Source: Thalassobaculum fulvum | Lineage (GTDB): Bacteria > Pseudomonadota > Alphaproteobacteria > Thalassobaculales > Thalassobaculaceae | Assembly (NCBI RefSeq): GCF_014652915.1 | Contig: NZ_BMZS01000015.1 | Span: forward strand, 83,673-147,672 | DNA: 64,000 nucleotides | Direction of reading: 5' to 3' | Shown here: positions 18,544 through 29,080 of the stretch, in pieces | Numbering within the stretch: the first letter of the stretch is position 1 | Layout of the letters: each line of letters begins with the position of its first letter | Translations under genes and position numbers: made by a program | The notes under the pieces: model-generated | The model's database searches: none | What the model saw: only the letters and a program-made list of their open reading frames with translations | What the model was told of the DNA's origin: nothing

Positions 18544-19290
18544 TCAGGCGCGCTCCATCGCCGCCCCGAGCGCGTCCTCGACGCGGGCCCGCATGGCGAC
18601 GAATTCCGGGGCGGTCCTGACCCGCGGCCCCGGCACGTCGACCGTCAGGTCGGCGACGATCCGGCCGGGCCGCGGCGACAGCACGATCACCCGGTCGGCG
18701 AGGTAGACCGCCTCCTCGACGTCGTGGGTCACCAGCAGGACGGTCGCCGGCGTGGCCGAGAGCACCCGCACCAGCAGGTCCTGCATCTCGTTGCGGGTGA
18801 TGCGGTCGAGCGCGCCGAACGGCTCGTCCAGCAGCAGGGTGCCCGGGGCCGGCGCCAGGGCGCGGGCGAGGGCGGCGCGCTGCGCCATGCCGCCGGACAG
18901 CTGCTTCGGCAGGGCGCGCTCGAACCCGCCGAGGCCGACCGCCGCGATCCAGCCGGCGACCCGGCGGTCGGCTTCGGCGCGCGGCACGCCGGCCTCGTCA
19001 AGGCCGAAGCGGATGTTGGCTGCGACGTCGAGCCACGGGAACAGCGCCGGCTGCTGGAACACCACGCCGCGCTCGGGACCCGGCCCGCCGATCGCCCGGC
19101 CGTCGGCGCTCACGCGGCCGGCGGTCGGCCGGTCGAGCCCGGCGACCAGCCGCAGCAGGGTCGACTTCCCGCAGCCCGACGGTCCGACGATCGCGGCGAA
19201 CCGCCCGTCCTCGACCGTCAGGTCGACCGGTGCCAGCGCCTCGGTGCCGGCGAACCGGCGGGTGACTCCGCTGAGTGCGATGGTGGCCAT
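18544..19290 (-). CDS. NitT/TauT-type ABC transporter ATPase, no partner genes in view
   Basis: This 248-residue ATPase resembles SsuB/TauB. Walker A is GPSGCGKSTLLRL, the Q-loop is FQQPALFPWLDV, the signature is LSGGMAQRAALARALA, Walker B is TLLLDEPFGALD and the switch His is in VTHDVEEA. The FPWLDV and GALD forms are typical of nitrate/sulfonate/taurine/hydroxymethylpyrimidine importers. No permease or binding protein is next to it. The gene is divergent from hutC across a HutC-type operator, so HutC may control it and its substrate may be histidine or urocanate; this is inference. Confidence 0.88.
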   Translation of the reverse strand: MATIALSGVTRRFAGTEALAPVDLTVEDGRFAAIVGPSGCGKSTLLRLVAGLDRPTAGRVSADGRAIGGPGPERGVVFQQPALFPWLDVAANIRFGLDEAGVPRAEADRRVAGWIAAVGLGGFERALPKQLSGGMAQRAALARALAPAPGTLLLDEPFGALDRITRNEMQDLLVRVLSATPATVLLVTHDVEEAVYLADRVIVLSPRPGRIVADLTVDVPGPRVRTAPEFVAMRARVEDALGAAMERA

Positions 19291-19367
19291 GGATATCCCC
19301 GGATGGTCCGGACCGCTTATGCCATCGCGGAGGGCCGGGGAAAAGCCGGCCGGCTCGTAGATTCCGG

Positions 19368-19397
19368 TTGCGCATAGCTTGTATATACAAGCATAGT
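19368..19397 (+). promoter_or_regulatory. Candidate hutC promoter
   Basis: TTGCGC (19368-19373) and CATAGT (19392-19397) are spaced 18 bases and bracket the HutC palindrome. Transcription would start near 19404, which supports GTG 19432 as the hutC start. Confidence 0.4.
19377..19392. promoter_or_regulatory. HutC operator
   Basis: GCTTGTATATACAAGC is a perfect 16-bp palindrome whose core CTTGTATATACAAG (19378-19391) matches the known HutC operator pattern. It lies between divergent hutC and the ABC ATPase gene, 40 bases before GTG 19432. HutC bound here would block both genes until urocanate releases it. Confidence 0.85.
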
Positions 19398-19431
19398 GTC
19401 CCTGGTTTTCACCAGTTCGGGGATCGCTGCC

Positions 19432-20166
19432 GTGAACGACGACGCCGTCCCGCGCTATCAGCAGGTCAAGGACTGGCTGGTCGACCGCATCGGCTCCGGC
19501 GAGCTGCGGCCGGACGACCGTACGCCGTCGGAGAACGAGCTGGTCGCCGCCCTCGGGGTCAGCCGGATGACCGCCAACCGGGCGCTGCGCGAGCTGGCCG
19601 CCGAGGGCGTGCTGCGGCGCGTCCAGGGCCTCGGCACCTTCGTCGCCGATAGCCGCCCGCAGTCCGAGCTGGTCGAACTGCGCAACATCGCCGACGAGAT
19701 CCGCGCGCGCGGCCACCGGCACCGGGCCGAGGTGCAGGAGCTCGGCGAGATGCCGGCCAGCGCGACCGTCGGGGCGGCGCTCGGCGTGCCGGCCGGCGAG
19801 CCTGTGTTCCACTCGGCCATCGTGCACTTCGAGGGCGGGCACGCGGTGCAGTTCGAGGACCGCTACGTCAACCCGGCGGCGGCCCCCGACTACCTCGCCC
19901 AGGACTTCGCCCGGGTCACCCCCAACGAGTACCTCACGCAAGTGGCGCCGGCGCCGCATGTCGAGCACGTGGTCGAGGCGGCGATGCCGCCGGAGCGGAT
20001 CCGCACCGCACTCGCCATGCGGGCCGGCACGCCCTGCCTGCTGCTGCACCGCCGGACCGCCCTCGCCAACCGGGTCGTGTCGCGGGCCTGGCTCTGGCAC
20101 CCGGCCGACCGCTACCGCCTCGGCGCCGCGTTCGACGTGGCACCGCCCAGGGAGAGCGCCCCATGA
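19432..20166 (+). CDS. hutC: Histidine-utilisation repressor HutC (GntR family)
   Basis: This 244-residue repressor has a GntR winged helix at residues about 5-75 ([39 protein letters not shown]) and a UTRA ligand domain after it. The RYQQVK start and the ending YRLGAAFD are typical of HutC, which senses urocanate. GTG 19432 is favoured over GTG 19396 because the palindrome and candidate -10 lie between or upstream. It precedes hutU by 211 bases containing a palindromic repeat, so hutUH may have a second promoter. Confidence 0.9.
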   Translation: MNDDAVPRYQQVKDWLVDRIGSGELRPDDRTPSENELVAALGVSRMTANRALRELAAEGVLRRVQGLGTFVADSRPQSELVELRNIADEIRARGHRHRAEVQELGEMPASATVGAALGVPAGEPVFHSAIVHFEGGHAVQFEDRYVNPAAAPDYLAQDFARVTPNEYLTQVAPAPHVEHVVEAAMPPERIRTALAMRAGTPCLLLHRRTALANRVVSRAWLWHPADRYRLGAAFDVAPPRESAP

Positions 20167-20253
20167 ACCGGGCCGGGAGACCTGTGTCCGGCGGGCAAAG
20201 GGGGCGCCCGTCGCGTCGCGGCTTCCGGATCGACCGTGCGGCGGCGCGGTCGT

Positions 20254-20304
20254 CCGGAATGACGACGTGGGGTGGGGGCCTTCTTTTTTCCGTCGTCATT
20301 CCGG
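20254..20304. repeat. Intergenic palindromic element, copy D (core)
   Basis: A perfect 13-bp dyad, CCGGAATGACGAC (20254-20266) against its complement (20292-20304), lies in the hutC-hutU gap. Downstream, GGAACCCATCCACCGCTCC resembles the flank of copy B. It is a more divergent member, with ATTCCGG in place of ATCCCGG. Confidence 0.6.
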
Positions 20305-20377
20305 CCGGAGCGACGCAGTCGCAGAGAGTCGGAACCCATCCACCGCTCCGCACCGGGCGAATGAAGGAGAGCCAGCC

Positions 20378-22074
<1,697 letters not shown>

Positions 22075-22075
<1 letters not shown>

Positions 22076-23604
22076 TGGCGACCCGGCTGCGCATCATCCC
22101 CGGCGAACTCGTCCTCGGCGATTTGCGCCGGCTGTACCGCGAGCGCCCGCACCTGGAGCTCGACCCCTCGGCGCGCGAGGCGATCGCCGATTCCGCCGCC
22201 ACCGTCGCCCGGGTCATCGCCTCGGGCAAGGTGGTGTACGGGGTCAACACCGGCTTCGGGAAGCTGGCGACGAGAACCATCCCGGCCGACCACCTGGCGG
22301 ACCTGCAGCGCGCCCTGGTGCGCTCGCACTGCGCCGGGGTCGGCGACCCGCTGGCCGACCAGGTCGTGTTCCTGGTGATGGCGCTCAAGGCCAACGGCCT
22401 GGCGCGCGGCCATTCCGGCATCCGCGGCGAGGTGATCGACGCGCTGCTGACCCTGGCCAACGCCGGGGTGCTGCCGGTGATCCCGTCCCAGGGGTCGGTC
22501 GGCGCCTCCGGCGACCTCGCACCCCTGGCCCACATGTCGGCGGTGCTGATCGGCGAAGGCGAGGCGGTGCACGACGGCAAGCGGCTGCACGGGGCGCAGG
22601 CCCTGGAGGCGGCCGGGCTGACGCCGTGCGAGCTGGCGCCCAAGGAGGGGCTGGCGCTGCTGAACGGCACCCAGGTCTCGACCGCGCTGGCGCTCGCCGG
22701 GCTGTTCGAGATCGAGCGGGTGTTCAACGCCGCGATGGTCGCCGGCGCCATGACGGTCGACGCCGCGATGGGCTCCGACACCCCGTTCGACGCCCGCATC
22801 CACGCCCTGCGGGCGCATCCCGGCCAGGCCGAGACCGCCGCGGTCTACCGCCGCCTGCTGCACGGCTCGGCGATCCGGGTGTCGCACCTGGAGTGCGACC
22901 GGGTGCAGGACCCGTACTCGCTGCGCTGCCAGCCGCAGGTCATGGGGGCGGTGCTCGACCATCTGCGGTTCGCCGCCGGGCGGCTGGCGGCCGAGGCCAA
23001 CGCGGTGTCGGACAACCCGCTGGTGTTCAGCGACACCGGCGAGGTGATGTCCGGCGGCAACTTCCACGCCGAGCCGGTGGCGTTCGCGGCCGACCAGATC
23101 GCCATCGCCGCCTCCGAGATCGGCGCCCTGTCGGAGCGCCGCACGGCGATGCTGATGGACGCCAACATCTCGACCCTGCCGCCGTTCCTGGTGGCCGAGC
23201 CCGGCATCAACTCGGGCTTCATGATCGCCCAGGTCACGGCGGCCGCCCTGCAGTCCGAGACCAAGCTGCTGGCGTCCCCGGCCAGCATCGACAGCCTGCC
23301 GACCTCGGCCAACCAGGAGGACCACGTCTCGATGGCGACCCACGGTGCGAGGCGGCTGCTGGCGATGGCCGCCAACCTGCGCCGGATCGTGGCGGTCGAG
23401 CTGCTGTGCGCGGCCCAGGGCATCGACCTGCGCCGCCCGCTGGCGACCTCGCCGGCGCTGGCCGAGGCGGTGGCCGAAATCCGGTCGGTCGCCGACTTCT
23501 TCGAGAACGACCGGCCGGTGGCCCCGGACATCGAGGCGGTGGCCGCCCGCATCGGAGCCGGGGCGTTCGACCGGATCGCCGGGATGACGGTCGACGGCGG
23601 GTAG
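22075..23604 (+). CDS. hutH: Histidine ammonia-lyase
   Basis: This 509-residue enzyme removes ammonia from histidine to give urocanate. The self-formed MIO cofactor comes from Ala144-Ser145-Gly146 in [26 protein letters not shown], the Tyr loop near the N terminus, and [15 protein letters not shown] are intact. It follows hutU with a 1-base overlap. No hutI, hutG or hutF follows; the next gene is convergent, so the later pathway steps must be encoded elsewhere. Confidence 0.96.
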
Positions 23605-23607
23605 CCG

Positions 23608-24366
23608 TCAGCCGATCCCGGCCTCGGCCAGGGCCGCGCCGGCCCGGCGGTCGTAGTCGTCGGCCAGGGCGGTGAGGGCCGCCGCCCCGTCGCCGGCGTA
23701 AGACGGACCGTGCATCAGCGCCAGCCGGCGCGGCGCTAGCCCGGCCAGCCGGCGGATCGTCGTGCCCATGCCGGGGTTCAGGCTGGAGTACCCGAACATG
23801 TCCTCGGCGGCGATCGCCGGCCCGACGATGTCGCCCTCGGTCAGGGCCGGGCCGTCGCCGAGCTGGGTGAACAGGTCGCCGCACAGCAGGGTGCCGCTGG
23901 CCTCCTCGTACAGCACCCCGGCGTCCCAGCCGTGCGGGATGTGCGGGGTGTCGAGGTAGCGCACCCGCCGGCCGCCGCCGAGGTCGATGGTCTCGCCGTC
24001 GGCCAGGATCCGCGGTGCACGATCGGCCATGTCGTTCAGCGACACCAGACAGCCGGTCTGGCCGTGGGCGATCTCGGCCTGCGGCGCGACCGCCAGCCAC
24101 TCGTTCATCGAGCCGCACTCGTCGGCCTCGTAGTGACCGAAGGTGATCCAGCGCAGCCGCTCCGGCGGCAGCAGGCGGGCGACCGCGTCGCGGACCAGCG
24201 GGAACATCCGGCGCGGGCCGGTGTGAAACAGCAACGGCTCGTCGCCCAGGACGAGGAACTGGTTGAAGGTGAAGCCGGCGGGCGGCGCGATGTCCGGCAC
24301 GCAGGTGGACAGCCGATAGATGCCGTCGGCGATCTCGTCGATCCTGGTTTCCACGAATTCCTCCAT
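23608..24366 (-). CDS. MBL-fold protein of the oxygen-binding di-iron (ODP) type
   Basis: This 252-residue metallo-beta-lactamase-fold protein has the HxExDE motif of di-iron flavodiiron-like domains (GHYEADECGS) instead of HxHxDH, followed by the DTPHIPHGWD and LLCGDLFTQLGD metal ligands. LALMHGPSYAGDG gives the last His. Such domains bind di-iron and sense or reduce oxygen, peroxide or NO. No flavodoxin domain is attached. ATG 24366 is chosen by fit, but no good ribosome site is seen; an upstream Met at 24426 is possible. It is divergent from a TetR gene with operator-like repeats between. Confidence 0.8.
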   Translation of the reverse strand: MEEFVETRIDEIADGIYRLSTCVPDIAPPAGFTFNQFLVLGDEPLLFHTGPRRMFPLVRDAVARLLPPERLRWITFGHYEADECGSMNEWLAVAPQAEIAHGQTGCLVSLNDMADRAPRILADGETIDLGGGRRVRYLDTPHIPHGWDAGVLYEEASGTLLCGDLFTQLGDGPALTEGDIVGPAIAAEDMFGYSSLNPGMGTTIRRLAGLAPRRLALMHGPSYAGDGAAALTALADDYDRRAGAALAEAGIG

Positions 24367-24434
24367 TGGCCGGCGGGTCGGGGCCGGCGACACCGTGACG
24401 CGACCGGGCGGTCGACACGCGGTCAAGTTTCATA

Positions 24435-24501
24435 ATACACTGGTGTATCGTGAAATTCCGGACCCGAGTCAACATTCAATGCACGCCAATGTATCGTGAA
24501 A
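24435..24501. promoter_or_regulatory. Operator-like repeats between the MBL-fold and TetR genes
   Basis: ATACAC-TG-GTGTAT (24435-24448) is a palindrome continuing into CGTGAAA. The tail TGTATCGTGAAA recurs 46 bases later at 24490-24501, after a weaker half site TGCACG. The second copy ends 4 bases before the TetR start codon. Two spaced sites between divergent genes fit TetR autoregulation. Confidence 0.6.
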
Positions 24502-24505
24502 ATCG

Positions 24506-25084
24506 ATGGCGCGAAGCTACACCCTGAAGCGGCGGGCCGAGCAGCAGGCCCAGACCCGGCAGCGGATCGTCGAAGCGGCCGTCGACCTGCACGGCAGCGT
24601 CGGCCCGGCGCAGACCACCGTCAGCATGGTGGCCGAACGCGCCGGCGTTCAGCGCCACACCGTCTATGCGCATTTCCCGGACGAGCGGAGCCTGCTGCTG
24701 GCGTGTTCCGGCCTGACGGTCGAGCGCGACCCGCTGCCGGATGCCGAGCCGTGGCGTGGCCTAGATGACGCGTCGGTCCGGCTGACGGTCGGGCTCGAAG
24801 CGCTCTACGGCTGGTACGAGCGGAACGCCGATCTGGCGGCCTGCGTGCTGCGCGACGCCGAACACCACGAGCCGACCCGGGAAGTCACCGAACTGCGGCT
24901 CGGCCCGCCGATGGCGGCCTGCCGCGCGGTGCTGGGCGCCGGGCTCGACGACCGGCAGCGGGCGCTTCTGGAGCTGGCGCTGAGCTTCCACACCTGGCGG
25001 ACGCTGGTGGGCGAGGGCGGGTTGGACCGCGACGCGGCGGTCGCCGCCATGGTCCGGGCCATCGTCGCGACCGGCCAGGGCTGA
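24506..25084 (+). CDS. TetR-family transcriptional regulator
   Basis: This is a 192-residue repressor. The helix-turn-helix is at residues about 15-60: RQRIVEAAVDLHG, then TTVSMVAERAGVQRHTVYAHFPDERSLL. The C-terminal ligand domain is typical in size but its ligand is unknown. The start codon sits almost inside the second operator-like site, so it probably represses itself and the divergent MBL-fold gene. Confidence 0.87.
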   Translation: MARSYTLKRRAEQQAQTRQRIVEAAVDLHGSVGPAQTTVSMVAERAGVQRHTVYAHFPDERSLLLACSGLTVERDPLPDAEPWRGLDDASVRLTVGLEALYGWYERNADLAACVLRDAEHHEPTREVTELRLGPPMAACRAVLGAGLDDRQRALLELALSFHTWRTLVGEGGLDRDAAVAAMVRAIVATGQG

Positions 25085-25094
25085 GCGCCCCGGA

Positions 25095-26129
25095 TCAGCC
25101 CAGTGCCGGCGCCGACTTCTCCAGGGCCCGGATCTTCTCGAGGCCGGGGATCATCTCCGCCAGCAGGAAGTCGACCCGCTTGTTCGGGCTGCCGGTGGCA
25201 TTCGGGAAATCCTGGTGCCAGCGCTCCAGCTTGACCGACAGCCCGCACAGGATACCGCCGACGGTGTGGTGGTGGCTCTGGATAAGCTGGCGCAGCACGC
25301 CGTAGCGCTCGCGCGACAGGTCCTTCCAGAACTCCTTGCTGGTCTCGTCGAACGCCTGGAAGCGGCTCAGCACGAAGCGGATCGCCGCGTCGACGTTGGC
25401 GGTCACGACCTCGCAGGCCCGCATGGCGTCGCGGTTGTGCTTTAGGTGAGAGTCGACGACGCCCTCCTGCATCCAGGTCTTCATGACCTCGAAGTCGGGC
25501 CGGATCTGGTCGAGATGGCGCTTGAAGTAGCTGAGCGACAGGAAGATGTCGCCGTAATCCTCCAGGAAGCCCGGGATCTGGTCGATCTCCAGGCCGAGCG
25601 CGTCGGAGATCGCGCGGATCCGCCGCAACGCCTCGTCGCGGTCGACCTCGCGGAACATGTCGATGATCTGGGCGGCGGAGGAGATGTCCCGGGTGTCGTC
25701 GCCGAACACCCGCTGCACCAGCGGCCGGGTGAACACCCGCATGTAGCCGGTCAGCTTCTCCTGCATCCGCGGCGACAGCTGCAGATGCTCGGCCTCGTTG
25801 ACCTTGAGGTTGTGGGACCGCAGCGTGAGACGCAGGGAATAGACGTCGAAGCTCGGGGCCTCGGCCAGCGCCTCGATGATCACCCGGTCCTCGGCGAAGG
25901 TCGGTGCCGAGGCGTCGAAGAAGTCCGGGAGGCTGCCGATGTCGATCTGGCCGGAGCCGGCGCGGGCGTCGCGGAACAGCTCCATCACCGTCTCGAAACG
26001 GGCGTTCTTGATCAGGCGGGGCCGCCGCATCCCCGGGGTCTTCAGGGGAACAATCGCCAGGGGAAGGATGTGCAGTGCATCCTTCTCTTCGTCCGAGTAG
26101 ACTTCGGACTCCATCGCTTCCGCCGACAT
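25095..26129 (-). CDS. Conserved-looking protein of unknown function, 344 residues
   Basis: I do not recognise this family. The protein is soluble, mostly helical and rich in charged residues. The first 40 residues carry LPLAIVPLKTPGMRRPRLIKNARFETVMELF. The middle has long helices with FGDDTRDISSAAQIIDMFREVDRDEAL, and the C-terminal part has several His residues (QSHHHTVGGILCGLSVKLERWHQDFP). Codon usage is like that of its neighbours and the frame is intact, so it is a real gene. It is divergent from the PilZ gene, but no shared function can be claimed. Confidence 0.75.
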   Translation of the reverse strand: MSAEAMESEVYSDEEKDALHILPLAIVPLKTPGMRRPRLIKNARFETVMELFRDARAGSGQIDIGSLPDFFDASAPTFAEDRVIIEALAEAPSFDVYSLRLTLRSHNLKVNEAEHLQLSPRMQEKLTGYMRVFTRPLVQRVFGDDTRDISSAAQIIDMFREVDRDEALRRIRAISDALGLEIDQIPGFLEDYGDIFLSLSYFKRHLDQIRPDFEVMKTWMQEGVVDSHLKHNRDAMRACEVVTANVDAAIRFVLSRFQAFDETSKEFWKDLSRERYGVLRQLIQSHHHTVGGILCGLSVKLERWHQDFPNATGSPNKRVDFLLAEMIPGLEKIRALEKSAPALG

Positions 26130-26261
26130 CGCCCCTCCCCTACGACCGCCGACGGAGCGGTATCGGACCCCTCAACATCCCCCTTCAATAACAGACGCCG
26201 CCCCGACCGAAAAGCCGGACCGCTCGCGTCGCAAACCGTAAGGGCCTACAGTGTCAGTCAT

Positions 26262-26630
26262 ATGCCGGACAGGGAGAGCAGGTTGAGCTGGCTCAGGCGG
26301 ATCTTCTCCGGACCCGACAACGGCGCGGAACGGCGCCGGTATCCGCGCTATCCGGTCTCGGCGCCGGTGCAGGTGGACGTCGCCGGCCAGACGCTCGAAT
26401 GCGGCCTGGACAACGTCTCGGCCGGCGGCGTGCGGCTGTCGCCGGGAATCCCGTCCGCGATTGGGGCGACGGTCACCGTCCGCCATTCCGCCTCGGGTCT
26501 GTCGCTGCCCGGCCGCGTCGTCGGGCAGGACGAGGGCGGCACCCGCGTCCGCTTCGAGTCCGAGGACGCCGGCATCGTGGTGTCGTCCTGGCTCCGCCTG
26601 GCCCAGGAGACCGGGGGCGGCGGCCGCTAG
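26262..26630 (+). CDS. PilZ-domain protein (possible c-di-GMP receptor)
   Basis: This 122-residue protein consists of a short basic N-terminal stretch and one PilZ domain. The RRRYPRYPVSAPVQV motif supplies the RxxxR-type c-di-GMP contact and DNVSAGGVRL the D/NxSxxG contact, so binding residues look kept. The basic/aromatic N terminus (RLSWLRRIFSG) might touch the membrane. It is a single gene, divergent from the 344-residue unknown. A GGDEF cyclase lies 35 kb away in this window. Confidence 0.85.
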   Translation: MPDRESRLSWLRRIFSGPDNGAERRRYPRYPVSAPVQVDVAGQTLECGLDNVSAGGVRLSPGIPSAIGATVTVRHSASGLSLPGRVVGQDEGGTRVRFESEDAGIVVSSWLRLAQETGGGGR

Positions 26631-26659
26631 CGCCGCCCGATGTCAGAGCGACCGGCTGG

Positions 26660-27361
26660 TCACGCCGGCACGTCGACCAGGACGATCTCGGCGTCTTCCA
26701 CCGCAGCGATCTCGATGGCGTCCTCATCGGCGACCGCCACGCCGTCCCTGGCGTTCGCCGCCACGCCGTTGACCGTGATCGAGCCGGTGGCGGCCACCAG
26801 ATAGGCCTTCCGCCCCTTGCCGAGGCGATGGCTGACGCGCTGCCCCGCCTTGACGGTCGCCCCGATCACCGCGGCATCCTGGTTGATGCGCAGGGCACCG
26901 TCGTCGCCGGCCCGACCGGAGGCCAGCACCACGAGCTCGCCGGCGCGGTCGTCCTTCGGGAAGCGCCGGGCCTCCCAGCGCGGCTCGAAGCCGGCGCCGG
27001 ACGGCAGGATCCAGATCTGGAAGATCTGCGTGGGCTCGTCCTCGAAATTGTACTCGGCGTGCACGATGCCGGTGCCGGCCGACATCACCTGCACGTCGCC
27101 GGCCTCGGTCCGGCCCTCGTTGCCGAGCCGGTCGCGGTGGGTGATCGCGCCTTTGCGGACATAGGTGACGATCTCCATGTCGCGGTGCGGATGCGGGTCG
27201 AAGCCGGTGCCGGGCTGGATGGTGTCGTCGTTCCACACCCGCAGCGCCCCGAACCCCATGCGCGCCGGGTCCATGTAGTGGCCGAAGCTGAAGTGGTGGC
27301 GGGCGGCCAGCCAGTCGATGTCGAACCGGCCCAGGCCGTCGAACGGACGGACGTCGATCAT
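26660..27361 (-). CDS. Pirin-family protein (YhhW-like)
   Basis: This 233-residue bicupin has the metal-binding motif FDPHPHRDMEIVTYV and the distal HAEYNFED region, with HRDRLGNEGRTEAGDVQVMSAG between. YhhW-like pirins bind a metal ion and can cleave quercetin; the physiological role is unclear. It lies directly behind wrbA (34 bases) and is likely co-transcribed with it, under the divergent LysR regulator. Both partners suggest quinone or phenolic stress. Confidence 0.9.
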   Translation of the reverse strand: MIDVRPFDGLGRFDIDWLAARHHFSFGHYMDPARMGFGALRVWNDDTIQPGTGFDPHPHRDMEIVTYVRKGAITHRDRLGNEGRTEAGDVQVMSAGTGIVHAEYNFEDEPTQIFQIWILPSGAGFEPRWEARRFPKDDRAGELVVLASGRAGDDGALRINQDAAVIGATVKAGQRVSHRLGKGRKAYLVAATGSITVNGVAANARDGVAVADEDAIEIAAVEDAEIVLVDVPA

Positions 27362-27394
27362 GGTGGTTCTCCTTAAGTGGCCGGCCGCCGCGCT

Positions 27395-27994
27395 TCAGGC
27401 GGCCAGCTTGCCGGCGATGCGCGCCACGTGGGCGCCCTGGAACTCGGCGAGCGCGAGCTCCTTCTCGGAAGGCTGCCGGCTGCCGTCGCCGCCGGCAATG
27501 GTGCCGGCGCCGTAGGGCGAGCCGCCCTTGACCTCGCTGATGTCGGCCAGTTGCGGGGCGGCGTAGGGCAGGCCGACGATCACCATGCCGTGGTGCATCA
27601 GGGTGTTGTGGAACGAGGTGATCGTGGTCTCGTTGCCGCCGCCGGTGCCGGTCGAGGTGAACACGCTGCCGACCTTGCCGACCAGCGCGCCCCGGGCCCA
27701 CAGCGAGCCGGTCTGGTCGAGGAAGTTGCGCATCTGGGCAGCCATGTTGCCGAACCGGGTCGGGGTTCCGAAGATCACCGCGTCGTAGTCGGCCAGCTCG
27801 GTCGGCTCGGCGACCGGCGCCGCCTGGTCGAGCTTGGCGTTGGCCTTCCGGGCAACCTCCTCCGGCATCAGTTCCGGCACCCGCTTCACGGTCACCTCGG
27901 TTCCGGGAACGCTGCCGGCGCCCTTGGCGACGGCCTGGGCCATGGTCTCTACATGGCCCCAGGTCGAATAGTACAGCACAAGAATCCTGCTCAT
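27395..27994 (-). CDS. wrbA: NAD(P)H:quinone oxidoreductase, WrbA family
   Basis: This 199-residue flavodoxin-like enzyme reduces quinones by two electrons using FMN. The phosphate loop is [37 protein letters not shown] and [14 protein letters not shown] are diagnostic of WrbA. It is the first gene of a wrbA-pirin unit, divergent from a LysR regulator gene, with an imperfect inverted repeat in between. Confidence 0.94.
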   Translation of the reverse strand: MSRILVLYYSTWGHVETMAQAVAKGAGSVPGTEVTVKRVPELMPEEVARKANAKLDQAAPVAEPTELADYDAVIFGTPTRFGNMAAQMRNFLDQTGSLWARGALVGKVGSVFTSTGTGGGNETTITSFHNTLMHHGMVIVGLPYAAPQLADISEVKGGSPYGAGTIAGGDGSRQPSEKELALAEFQGAHVARIAGKLAA

Positions 27995-28121
27995 GGTCGC
28001 CTCGATCGGTGTCGGTGGGAGCGGCCGTGCCCGGGGTGTCCCCGGGGTGTCTGCGACGCCGCTGCGATGACTTCACTGAGGCTCATCTAATCGTTGCCCC
28101 GGAGTGCCGGAAGGTCGATCA

Positions 28122-28148
28122 TTTCCACAGATCGTTTCTCTGAGGAAA
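28122..28148. promoter_or_regulatory. Inverted repeat, candidate LysR operator for wrbA
   Basis: TTTCCACAGA (28122-28131) and TCTGAGGAAA (28139-28148) are complementary at 9 of 10 positions around a 7-base spacer. The right arm overlaps the AGGAAA ribosome site of the LysR gene, so binding could also block its own translation start. Function is inferred from position. Confidence 0.5.
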
Positions 28149-28153
28149 CAGTC

Positions 28154-29080
28154 ATGCTCGACAACCTGAGTGCCATGGCCAGCTTCGCCCGGGTCGTGGA
28201 CGAGGGCAGCTTCTCGCGCGCCGCGATCCGGCTCGGGCTGTCCAAGTCCGCGGTCTCCAAGCAGGTGGCCCGGCTGGAAGACCGGCTCGGCACCCGGCTC
28301 CTGAACCGCAGCACCCGCCGCTTGTCGCTGACCGAGGCCGGCCTCCGCCTGTACGAACGCTGCCAGCGGATCATCGCGGAGGCCGAGGCGGCGGAGGCCG
28401 AGGCCGGGTCGCTGCAGTCCGACCCGTCGGGGTTGCTGCGGGTCACCACCGGCGTGTCGTTCGGCCAGCTGCATCTGGCGCGCCACCTGCCCGCCCTGCT
28501 GGACCGGCATCCCGGGTTGGCGATCGACCTGGTCCTGAACGACCGGGTCGTCGACATGGTGGAGGAGGGCTACGACGTGGCGCTGCGGATCGGGCGGCTC
28601 GCCGACTCCTCGCTGATCGCGCGTCGCCTGGCGCCAGTGCGGCGGATCCTGGCGGCGGCCCCTGCCTATCTGGAGCGCCACGGGGCACCTTCCTGCCCCC
28701 GCGACCTGCAGCACCATGCCTGCCTCGGCTACAGCCTGAGCCTGAGCGGCACGGTTTGGGCGCTGCACGGCCCGGACGGCGTGCACAACCACCGGTTCCA
28801 GCCGCGGGTCGTCGCCAACAACGGCGACTCGCTGTCGGCGATGGCGGCCGGCGGCCTCGGCATCGTCCACATGCCGACCTTCATCCTGGCCCGCTACATG
28901 CGGCGGGGCGAGTTGGTGCGGGTGCTGCCGGGATACGAGCTGCAGCCGGCGGCGCTGTACGCGGTCTACCCGCCGGGCCGGCCTTTGGCGGCCAAGGTGC
29001 GGGCGTTCATCGACTTCGCGGTCGAGACGTTCACGGACCAGCCCTACTGGGACCGGCCCTACTGGGACGAGCCGGTCTGA
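28154..29080 (+). CDS. LysR-family transcriptional regulator
   Basis: This is a 308-residue regulator. Residues 1-60 form the winged helix (MASFARVVDEGSFSRAA, LSKSAVSKQVARLEDRLG), and the rest is the effector domain of the AaeR/DmlR-like subgroup. ATG 28154 follows GAGGAAA and matches the family start. The C terminus has a repeated PYWDRPYWDEP tail. It is divergent from wrbA-pirin, which it probably controls in answer to quinones or aromatics. Its last 22 bases overlap a gene on the other strand. Confidence 0.9.
   Translation: MLDNLSAMASFARVVDEGSFSRAAIRLGLSKSAVSKQVARLEDRLGTRLLNRSTRRLSLTEAGLRLYERCQRIIAEAEAAEAEAGSLQSDPSGLLRVTTGVSFGQLHLARHLPALLDRHPGLAIDLVLNDRVVDMVEEGYDVALRIGRLADSSLIARRLAPVRRILAAAPAYLERHGAPSCPRDLQHHACLGYSLSLSGTVWALHGPDGVHNHRFQPRVVANNGDSLSAMAAGGLGIVHMPTFILARYMRRGELVRVLPGYELQPAALYAVYPPGRPLAAKVRAFIDFAVETFTDQPYWDRPYWDEPV

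Noticed and set aside
19396..19431. Upstream GTG start for hutC at 19396
   Set aside because: It would lie within the candidate -10 and before the expected transcript start, and the family begins at PRYQQVK.
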